Assembly: GCF_008973665.1 (NCBI RefSeq)
Contig: NZ_WACP01000010.1
Span: 186,001 to 250,000 of the forward strand
DNA: 64,000 nt
From: Paenibacillus tengchongensis
GTDB taxonomy: Bacteria > Bacillota > Bacilli > Paenibacillales > Paenibacillaceae
Direction of reading: 5' to 3'
The notes beneath the pieces are model-generated. The model worked only from the letters and a program-made list of their open reading frames with translations, was not told the origin of the DNA and did no database searches. This document shows, in pieces, positions 15,604 through 25,800 of the stretch. The position numbers and the translations under genes were made by a program. Position 1 is the first letter of the stretch, and every line of letters begins with the position of its first letter.

Positions 15604-15966
15604 TCAGCTCCCCACCCGGAGCCGGTCAAGCGACTGGACCAGCCGCATCTCCTCCAGCGGCTTCAGCACATAATCCGACACGGCATGGTCAAAAGCCCAT
15701 AATGCATGCTGTTTACTCTCCGTAACGACGACAATCTGGATCTGCGGCAGCTTCCGTCTGGCCTGCTCGGCCAGCAGAATTCCCTGCAGGTCCGGCAGCT
15801 GCAAATCCAGGAACAATACATCCGGCTGCAGTCGGAGCAAGGTCTCAACCGTGCCGGAAGGATGTGTGGACATGCCGATGACTTGAACTCTCCCCGACTG
15901 CTGCAGCATGGAAGAAAGCTTGTACAGATCCTTCTGGTTTACATCAAGTAAAAATGCTCTGATCAT
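15604..15966 (-). CDS. Stand-alone response-regulator receiver domain
   Basis: A 120-aa CheY-like protein consisting only of a receiver domain. The phospho-acceptor is Asp54 in VLFLDLQLPD, the switch Thr82 is in VVVTES, and Lys102 is in YVLKPL. The acidic pocket seems to hold a single aspartate (Asp8 in LLDVN) where most receivers have two acids. There is no output domain, and no histidine kinase gene lies near. Candidate roles are signal relay or chemotaxis-like output, but nothing in the context decides. Its AGGAGG-type ribosome binding site is strong. It is divided from the upstream protease gene by a strong terminator. Confidence 0.8.
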   Translation of the reverse strand: MIRAFLLDVNQKDLYKLSSMLQQSGRVQVIGMSTHPSGTVETLLRLQPDVLFLDLQLPDLQGILLAEQARRKLPQIQIVVVTESKQHALWAFDHAVSDYVLKPLEEMRLVQSLDRLRVGS

Positions 15967-16018
15967 TTCCTCCCACCTCCCGCCGAAGAATCAAACCGGG
16001 CAGCCCTTCCTGTCCTTA

Positions 16019-16061
16019 GAAAAAAGCTGTCCCCGCGTCAGGCCGACGCATGGGGACAGCT
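16019..16061 (-). terminator. Terminator of the giant surface-protein operon
   Basis: AGCTGTCCCC pairs with GGGGACAGCT and an inner GCGTC with GACGC, followed by TTTTTT on the minus strand. It lies just after the protease gene. No comparable terminator was seen between the four preceding co-directional genes. Confidence 0.88.
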
Positions 16062-16081
16062 GAAAGTTGAATACCGCCGCT

Positions 16082-16771
16082 TTACTTCAGCGCCGCCGGC
16101 AGCAAGCTGCGCAAATCCTCCATATTCACGACGAGATGAATATTGTCCATCGTCCGCAGCGAGCCGGAAATAATTCCGGCAAGCTGCCCGTGCGCGTCAA
16201 TCAGCGGACCGCCCGACATGCCGCTGGCCACCTGGGATGAAGTCAGAATCCGGCTGCGCCCGTTGATCTGCGCATCGGGTGTATTGACGATCCCTGAAGT
16301 GATAATGCCGGTATTCTTGAGCGGATAGCCCAGCGCGAATACGGCTTCGCCGTGCTCCAGCGCCTCTTTGCGGATGTTGAGATAAGCATAGGCGCCGCCC
16401 TTCACTTTGGCCGCCGCCGGTGCCGGCAGTTCAAGAACCGCGACATCCTTAAGCTCATCGTATTTTGTTACCTTGATGGGACTGACCACCGTACCGTCCG
16501 CCAGCACACCTTCCAGCCGCTCCGCACCTTTGACTACATGATAAGCCGTTGCCGCCGTCCCCCCGGAGGACAGGATGATTCCCGTCCCCGTGGAACTGGC
16601 GGTGCCGTCGCTTTTCAAGACCCGCAGGTAGAACATGGCATTCTCGGCCAGCCGGTAGGTCTGTTCGGCATTGTTGACGACAGGGGTATCGGCGCCGGCA
16701 GGACGCGTAACCAGCAGACCGGCGGAAGCCATTGCAAGCAGCAGGCACAGCGCCATAAGTTTATTTCTCAT
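16082..16771 (-). CDS. Secreted trypsin-like serine protease (S1C/HtrA-type, no PDZ)
   Basis: A 229-aa exported chymotrypsin-fold protease. A signal peptide (1-27, LMALCLLLAMASAGLL) is followed by the catalytic triad: His78 in ATAYHVV, Asp109 in ELKDVAV, Ser186 in GMSGGPL. The motifs match HtrA/DegP-like proteases, but the chain ends right after the protease domain, with no PDZ. Its start is 39 bp after the stop of the giant GLUG/SLH gene with an AAGGAG ribosome binding site, so it is probably the last gene of that operon. A role in processing or quality control of the large exported proteins is an inference from position. Confidence 0.85.
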   Translation of the reverse strand: MRNKLMALCLLLAMASAGLLVTRPAGADTPVVNNAEQTYRLAENAMFYLRVLKSDGTASSTGTGIILSSGGTAATAYHVVKGAERLEGVLADGTVVSPIKVTKYDELKDVAVLELPAPAAAKVKGGAYAYLNIRKEALEHGEAVFALGYPLKNTGIITSGIVNTPDAQINGRSRILTSSQVASGMSGGPLIDAHGQLAGIISGSLRTMDNIHLVVNMEDLRSLLPAALK

Positions 16772-16810
16772 CCGCTAAATCTCCTTCTTCTCTCTTGTAA
16801 GACTCTATTC

Positions 16811-19800
16811 CTATTGCACCGCCGACATAATGTCCTTGAACGCCCAGTGTGAAGCCGGAACGTCAGTGAAGCGGACGGCTGCCGCAGGCAGCTTCTTGGT
16901 ACCTGCAATGCGGTTGATCAGCACGACTGCCTGGGCCCGGGTAATCGGGGCGTTCGGCTTGAAGGTTCCATCCGGGAAGCCCTGGATATAACCTGCAGCG
17001 GTCAGTGCATTCACATAAGCTTCGGACCAGTGGCCCTTAAGATCATTTTGCTTCGTGACGCCCAGCGTTTGAGTGTCCAGGTGAAGCATGACTGCGACGA
17101 TTTTGGAGAACTCGGCCCGGGTCAAGCCCTTCTCCCCGCCGAAGCCTCCGTCCGGATAACCTTCTACAATGCCCGCAGATGCGAAGAATGCAGTGAGCGC
17201 CTCTTGCTCGGCCGGCACATCATTGAACAGGTTTCCGAGGTTCACTTCCTCCATATCGAGCAGCGGAGCAAGCGCATGAATCGTTTCAAAACGGGTAATG
17301 GTCACATTCGGCTTAAAGAGGCTGTTCGGATAAGCGGTCATATACTTGATCTCTGCGGAGTTCTCCTTGAGATTGTATTTGGCGTTCTCCACCTCGTACT
17401 GAATGGTGATTACAGTGTCGTCTTCGCTTGTAATCATTTTGATCGTCATGCTGCGCGTAATCAGAAGCTCGCCGGTGTACGCCGGGCTCTTATCGGTCGG
17501 CGTGCTGCCGTCGGTCGTATAGTAAATGATTTGACCTTCCGGTGCGGTCAGCTTCAGCTTGCTGCCCCGCGCAACCTTCAGCGGTGCTTCGCTGTCGCCG
17601 ATCTGCGTTACAGTTCCTGCAACGGCAGTAATAGCCGGTTCAGACTGAGGAGGAGCGACAAAGCCGCCACCGCCGCCGGTGCTGCCCTGAGGTGTCCAGT
17701 AGCCGGTGACAACATTGCTGTACTCTTTTCCTTCGACGATGGTAATCGCCTTGACGGTTGTTTGGCCCACCAGCTCCAGCGGAGCGGTATACATCGGCGA
17801 CATTTCTGTCGGCACCGATCCGTCCAGGGTATAGTAGATCGTTCCGCCCGGTTCCGTCGTTGTCAGTGTTACCGGGTTCTTGAGGATCATCGTACCAAGC
17901 AGCTGCTCAATCTCCGGCGCTTTAGCCGTTTCCGGATATTTGAAGGCTGGTTCGTTGACGGTGATTACTCTGCTTGCTTCGCCGTATTTAACGGTTAGCT
18001 TAGCTCCTGCCCCATTGTGGATCTTGCCTGTTCCGTTGCCGACAGCAGCCTCATTGGCAGAAGCGCTCCAGCTTAATCCTGGGCTAACGCTCAAACCAAA
18101 GCTGTTGTCAACCCGGTTGATCAGGTCATTGGCATTCAGGATAACTGCAGCGGTGCTAAGCAGACCCGGTTCCGTGTCTTTAAAAGCAACCAGTCCCGGA
18201 TAGAAGGAAGCCGCCGCTGTCCACTGGCCGTTATTCAATGCCTGTGGAACACTGCCTGCCGTCAGTTCTGCGGCAGACATTCCTGCGGCTTCGCCGGCGT
18301 TGCCGGAAACCGCTTTGCCGCTTGCATTAAAGTAAGCCGTCTTGTTCTTCAGCATCTGTGCATTGTAGATGCTGTCCTTGATCTCAGCCTGGTCTGCCTT
18401 CGTTCCGGCGATGCCGCCGAAGAAAGCTTGTCCGGGAGCGATTACTCCGTTGATTCCGGCCTTCACCTCTCCGGTATTCAGCGCAGCAGTAATCGTTCCT
18501 TCCTTGGCGTGACCGGCGATGCCGCCGGCCTGAGCCAGCCCGGTGCCTTCCGCCGTAACGCGTCCGGCATTATAGCTGTCTGCAATCGAACCGGTATTCA
18601 CACCGGCGATACCGCCCGCATTCGCTGCAGCTGCAGCGGCTGTAACCTCCGCATAAGACAATGCCTCGGCAATCTCGGAGCGGTTGTCGCCCGCAATACC
18701 ACCGGCAGCGATGGCTCCCTTGATGGTACCCGCAGAGCTGACCGTGCTGAGCTTGCCGGTGTTGATGCCGGCAATACCACCGGCGGTTTGTCCTTCGGCA
18801 ATGCCGCTGAACCCGCTGTGCTCAATCGTATTGCTGTTCTCACCGGCAATCCCGCCAGCCGTAGCGCCGTTGACGTTGCCGTTATATTCGGCATGCTCAA
18901 TCGCGCCGCTGTTCTCTCCGGCAATCCCGCCGGCCATTCCTGCAGCGGAAGTAACGCTGCCGGTGGCTTCAGAACCGGAGACGGTTTGGCTGTTGATGCC
19001 GGCAATGCCGCCTGCAGCCTGCGTTCCGTTGACTGTACCGTTCGTATACGCGGAACCGGAGATGGTATCCCCGTTCGTTCCCGCAATGCCGCCGGCCGTC
19101 AGTCCGTTCACAGTACCGCCGAATCCGGACTGGTCAATCAGGCCGTTATTCTCTCCGGCGATACCTCCGGCTGCACCTTCGGTCGAAGTGACAGTGCCGG
19201 TGGCTTGAGAACCGGCAACCGACTTCGCGTTGCTGCCGGCGATGCCGCCTGCAGCCAGCTTGCCGTTCACTGTGCCGCCGGTATACCGGGAAGCCGTAAC
19301 CGTATCTGTGTTGATTCCGGCAATACCGCCGGCCCATTGACCGTCAATGCTGCCGCCGAATACGGATTGGTCAACCGTTCCGTTGTTCTCTCCGGCGATG
19401 CCGCCCGCAGCCTGAACAGCGGAAATGCTGCCCGCAGCCTTAGAGAGTGCGATGCTGCCGTTGTTGACACCGGCGATGCCGCCGGCTTTGCCCAGGTTCA
19501 GGCTGGCGGCGAAATCAAGCTCCGCCGCTTCGATTCCGGTAAGCGTTCCGTCGTTGACGGCTGCCGCGCCGCCCAGAACAGCGGCATTCCCGGCTTCTAC
19601 CGATACACTCAGCTTCACGCCCGAAATCATGGCTCCGCTGTGGTTAATGCCCGCAACTACAGCAGCATTTGTGCCGCCGGCTATTACGGCATCTGCGAAG
19701 TTCAGATTGGCAATCTCGCCGTGGTTCTCGGCGACAAAGCCGACATTCTGCGCTTGCTGCGGGTTAAGACGGAGCCCGCGGATGGTATGTCCGTTGCCGT

Positions 19801-22800
19801 CCAATTTGCCGGTAAGGTCCGTAAACGGTACCCAGGACTGTCCGGCGAGATCAATATCGCCGCCCAGCACCATGGAGGTAATCTCCGGTTTCGCTGCAGC
19901 CGTTCTGTCGTACAGGTTAAAGTACGCCAGGCCTGTCTCATTATAGAAGAAGGCTGCACCGCGCAGCTGCTGCGCTGTATTTACCGTAATGATGCCGTCA
20001 AAGGCGCTGTCCAGGAACGTTGTGTCATATTCCAGATTCCACAGCCCCGAGTCGGCCGGATTCTTGGCTGCGGCAACCTGTTCAGCTTCAACGGTTCCGT
20101 TCACATTGTGCTCTACAGCCTCAATGCTTCCGGTAAATTCGGAATCCAGAATCTTACCGTCGCGGAAGTTGTAGCCCACCAGTGCGCCCGTGTAACGGTC
20201 TGCTCCAGGTGCGTTGTTGGCGATGCCCGCCACATTGGTGTAAATTCCCTGCAGTACTCCGTCGTTGTATCCGGCGAAGCCGCCGGCATACGAGCGGGTT
20301 GCCGATTTGATTCCGGTCGCCGAAACCACCGGCGACAGTCCGTAGGACCCGGAAATTTCGGTGTTGCGGTCGATCGAGCCGGCAAAGCCGCCGGTACGCA
20401 GATCCAGCGCTGTATTGGCTACATTGCCGGAGCTATAAGCGTCGCTGATGTTGAAGTTGTCGACCGAACCGGCAAAGCCGCCGGCATAGGAACCCATTTT
20501 GCCGCTGACGGTTACGCTGCCCGTTGCATAGGACACGGAAATCGAGCCTTTCCGGGTATCATTTTCCCCAAGCAGACCGGCGAACCCGCCCGCATAAATC
20601 GTATTGTCCTGGTTGGTGTCCGTAACCTTAACCGGAATGTCCGAACGGGTATAAGTAATCGTTGCATAATCGCCCATTCCGACTACACCGCCGGCATGCG
20701 TCACCGGAAGCAGATCCTCCAGTGTCAGCGCACTGCCGACTGTAATGCTCTGGCCGCCGGAAGCTGTGCTCTTGCTGTGATGAATCTGGCCGCCTTGAGC
20801 CCAGCCGACAAGTCCGCCGACATTGTACACGGCTGCCGCACCCGCACTAAGATTGCTCTCCGCCGAAGAATCGACGATAATGCCGCTGCTGTAACCGGCG
20901 ATACCGCCGGCATTGACGGTGCTGCCGCCGCTTGCATGTACATCGGCAGCCGAATCAGAGCGGTAGATGGATGCGGCTGTGTTCTTGCCGACCAATCCGC
21001 CGGCGTAGACATCCATCCGGTTGTCCGTTCCGGCAGCCTCAATGCTGCCTCCGTTAACATGGGCAAGATAGATTCCGTTGTAGAGCGGATAAGTCTTGCC
21101 GAAATCAAATCCCTGGTTCATATGATCCGAGGACAGGCTGCCGGCGATTCCGCCTACTACTACGTCTCCCGTACCCGCCACTGCCTGCAATTCCGGAAGG
21201 GCGTTGACGTCATAGAGAATGCTGTTTGCCGCTGCACCGGCGATCCCGCCGGCAACTGCGGTTTCACCCGGCGCGGCAATCGCACCTTCGTAGGAAACAG
21301 CGTTCAGCGCTGCAAGAGAAGCCTTGCCGACAAGTCCGCCGACCACAGCGTTCAGGCTGTCTCCGGTGGATGTGAGGTTCAGGCCCGCTGCGCTTACCTG
21401 GTCGATATCGAAGCTGCTTGGTCCAGAATCCGCTGCCAGAAGCATAATGCCGCCAAGCGTACCTTCCTTGATACCGGCTGCGCCGCCAACGGTGCCGTTG
21501 CCAGTAAGCTGCACACCCGTTCCCGGTGCGGTAATTTCAATACCGCTGAGCACCGTTCCGGCTTCTGCCCGGCCTACGATGCCGCCCAGCGTGGAATCCA
21601 AGCCGCGCGCCTCAACGGTGCCGTCGGTGAAGGTCAGGCTCAGCACACTTGCCTTGCCGGAAGTGAACCGGCCGATGATGCCGCCGACCGTATTCTCGGC
21701 ACCGGTAGCCGCAATCCGGTAACCTGCGCCAAGCGTAACTTCGAGTCCCGTGACATCGCCTGACTGCACGCCTACAGCCCCGCCGACAACGGCGTCTTCC
21801 GCCGCTGACCCGATGCTGCCGTCAATGGCTTCAATGCTGTACGTGGAAGAAACAACCGCGCCGGTGTTATCGCCGACGATTCCTCCTGCAATCCCTGCAT
21901 TCACGACGGTTTCGATCCCGCCGCCGTTCAGGGTAAGCTTAAGTCCGGTCATACTGCCGGTGTTCTTGCCGATGAAGCCGCCCACGGTGCCGCCGCTGAT
22001 CTTGGCTCCGTTCAGAAGCTTCAGATGGGCATCATTGACCTGGCCGAGACTGAGTCCGGCCAATGCTCCCGTAAAGGCGCTGCCGCTGACATTTACCGGC
22101 TCCAGGTTGATGTTCTGTACCGTTGCCTGTTCACCGATAACCCCGAACAAGCCGGAGTAGGAATAGGCAGGCTGCACGGTTAAGCCGTCAATCAGCTGGT
22201 TGGCGCCGTCGAAGATACCCTGGAACGGATGCTCTTCACTGCTGCCGATTGGAGCCCATTGCTTCGACTGGATATGAATCGGATTCTGCACAACAATCGT
22301 TCTGCCGGCAAAGTCGAATCTGTCCACACCGGCAATCGTTCCGTTGACGATAGAGGCCAGACCGGCCAGCTCAGCTTCCGTAGTAATCTGGAAGGTGATC
22401 GCATCCTGGTCTTTCATGTACCAGTTAATATTGGCATTGACCTGATTTCCGCTATCTCCGCCGGTGTTGGCCGCACGGTTGACTTCCGGATAACGGTACG
22501 TCGCATTCAGCGAGCCGTATTTCCAGGCGCCTGTGAAGTCCCAGCCTGAGAGGGCAGGAAATTCATTGCGGTCCTTCAGCGTCTCCGAGAGAATCGTGCT
22601 GAGACGGACCTGCACATTCAGCCAGCGGTAATTGCCTTCTGCAAAATCAGGCAAATCCTTGTTGATGTTCAAAGAGCTGTCTTTAATATAGTAGGACTTG
22701 TACAGCAGATCTTTGCTGGAACTGTCATAACGTCCGGCGAATCCGCCGGCATAGCTGCCGGAAGCTGCATTGACTTCGGCCGCCGAATAGACATTCGATA

Positions 22801-25800
22801 CTTTACCGGCGGTAATGCGGCCGATGAAGCCGCCCGCGTAGGAACCTGTTTTAGCGGCGGAGACGCTTTTGGCAACATAAGAGTTCTTGATATTGCCTGA
22901 AGCATGCTCGCCTACCAGGCCGCCGACAATGGTGTAAACGCCATCGGCTTTGACGTTGGACGCAGAGTACGAAAGCTCAATATTCCCTCCGCTGTTTCTG
23001 CCGATGAGTCCGCCCAGATACACCGGCTGTCCGGCCGTACCTGTGGCTTTGCCCGTTACATCGATGTCCACATAAGAGCCTTTGACGGCACCGTTGTTCT
23101 CACCCACAAGTCCGCCGGCAAGTGTTCCCGCGCCTTCAATCGTCAGGTTAGCATTTGAATACGTGTAGTACAGCGTTCCTGATGTTGTATTGCGTCCGGC
23201 CAGACCGCCCATAACCACATTGGCGCCCTTGGAAATGACCGGGATTTTGTCCGTGATGCTGTTGTTGGCAATCAGGCTGCGGTTCTCGCCGACCATGCCG
23301 CCGACCGTGGACGAGGCCGAAGCCGCAGATACGGTACCCAGAGTCCGGGTATTCTGCATGGTGCTGACCGCCGTTGCCGGATTCGGCACGGGATCGGCCG
23401 CTTGTGCATCATTGATGCCCGCAATGCCTCCGATGAAGGAAGATACAGCGCCGGCATTCGCTTTAAGGCTGAGGCCGGTAATGTAAGTGCCTGTGATGAC
23501 TGCCGAAGAAGTGCCGCGGTTATAGCCGGCAATGCCGCCCGACGTTGCCCGCGGACCGTTCAGCACCAGATTGATTCCGGTTCCGACCACACGCTCCAGT
23601 CTGGATTCTTCGTTATAGCCGACCAGACCGCCCGCAAATACATCTTCACCTGCCGGGGAAACCATCAGATACAGGTTCTCCAGGTTGACGGTGGTGGCGT
23701 CGCCGGTAACTTCAGCGTTCTTGAGCGCTCCGGCCAAACCGCCGGCCTGCACACCGGCTGCCTGAATGTCGATGATTGCCTGCAGCGGTGTTACGGCATT
23801 CACTTCCGGCGCCGTGATATTCGTGTTCACAGCATAACCGGCTACCGCTCCTGCCTTGGAATCCGCACCGGTAACGGTAATCAGCGTTTCATCGCTGACT
23901 ACATTCAGCTCAGGGCTGGTAATTACGGCGCGCGTATCCGTCCCCTCCGAAGTCCCGGCGATTCCGCCGGCTGCAGTGCCAGTGCCGCCTGCGGCAATGG
24001 TCAGCCGGGTTACGGCTGCATCCTCAAGCGTTCCGGTATTGACTCCGGCATAGCCGCCGAGCTTGTTGTCCGCACCGTCCGCAGCAATGGCGATGTTCTC
24101 CGCCAAGCTGTGCGGTACAGCGGCACTGTTCTCGCCGAATACGCCGCCTGCCCGGACACTCGCTCCAGCCGCCTGGATGTTAAGTTCGTCCGTATGCGCG
24201 TGAATCTGCACAGTAGCGTTGTTACCAACGGCACCGCCGAAGCTTGTATCATCGGCATTGAGACCCACTTCGATATGCTGTACTTCCACAGGCGCTTCTG
24301 CCGTGCCTACCGACGCATCCGCCGTCAGCTTACCCGCAGTGCCTCCAATGGTATAGCCGCTTCTTCCGGCTTCCGTCACGAAGGCTGCCCGTGTAGTCAA
24401 GCCGTCCGTCAATGTCAGCGGCTTCTCGTTCAAGCCGATCAGACCGCCGTAAGTTACGTTATTGATTCCATCTGCTTTAAATACAACTGTTGCATAGCCT
24501 TCCGAGTCCGCGTTCCCGGAGGTCACTCCGGACACCGAACCTTGTGCGCTGCCGGCAATACCGCCGATTACGCCGTTCTCGCTTGTCGCTTGCAGCGTCA
24601 AATCCTGTACCTTCGCATTGCTCAAGGTACCTTCCAGGTAACCTGCGATCCCGCCGATGGTTCCATCCGAAACGATCGAGGCCGGAGCCGCTTCCGTGTT
24701 GCCGGCGCTTGCCGCAGCAATCGTGCCGCCGAGCTCATACCCGGCAATGCCCCCGGTGTACACACCGGCTGCGCCGGCAACGTTCAGGCTGCCCTTGAAG
24801 AAGGACTGATTCAGCGAGCCGCCGGCGTCATACCCGGCAATCCCGCCCGTATACACTTCACTGCCGCCGTTTACGGTAATTCCAGCCTGCTGCTCGTAAG
24901 CTGCTGCAGCATCCGGAAGCACCAGACCGGCCGCAGCATAGCCGACGAAGCCGCCGGTATAAATGTTCTGCGTCCCGGATGCCGTTACCGGCACCGTATT
25001 GGCGTAAGAGGATACCCATGTGAACCGGCTTTGGGTGTAACCTGCGATTCCGCCGGTGTATACATTGGTTCCGCCGTTATTGATAACCGGCGCCGTATTG
25101 GTAAACGTAATCGCTACATCCGGCACGGTGCTCAGACCAACTGCACCTGCCAAAGCCCCTGCCGCCGAGCGTCCTGCCGCCGGCGCTTCAATGGTAACTG
25201 CACCGGAGTTGCTGGTGGCATTAGAGAACACGACCGATGCATCAATTTCCCCGATGATTCCTCCCGCAGTGGCTGTTGCTGCGTTATTCACCGTGACCGG
25301 GCCGCTGTTGGAGATCGGCGTATCCTCATCATTCATAGACAAGGTGCCGGCATTACGGCCGACAATGCCACCTGCTGTAACCTGATCTCCGTTCGATGCC
25401 TGGATACTGCCCGTATTGCCCACTTTCTTAATAATCATGCCGCGGGAATCCGTATATCCGGCGATGCCGCCGGCATCGGCAGAGCCGGAGGTCGTAACTG
25501 CACCATTATTGAAAGAGTTCGAAATCATGCCTTCGCCCATGCCTACAATTCCGCCTGTGTAGGCGTGATACGGAGCGGAGTCGGAGGAAACGCTGATATT
25601 GTTGGTAATATCGAACACAATGCTGCTGCCGCTCATTTTGCCTACTGCTGCACCGGCATAGGCATCATAGGTAACGCTTGTGACGGAAATGGAACCCGAA
25701 TTAAAGGTCAGACCGCCTACAGTTCCGCCTTCCATATTCCCTACCAGACCCTGATAGGAAAGATTCTGAACCACATTCATGCCTGAAATCTCAAGAATAG

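Noticed and set aside
18428..21763. 1111-codon plus-strand open frame opposite the GLUG protein
   Set aside because: It mirrors the GGCGGCATTGCCGG repeat periodicity of the real gene, has no ribosome binding site or domain, and is low-complexity Ser/Arg/Gly. The minus-strand gene has clear domains.
23402..25786. 794-codon plus-strand frame in the GLUG gene
   Set aside because: Same reason as the other antisense frame: it follows the repeat periodicity, with Arg/Cys/Ser-rich nonsense translation.
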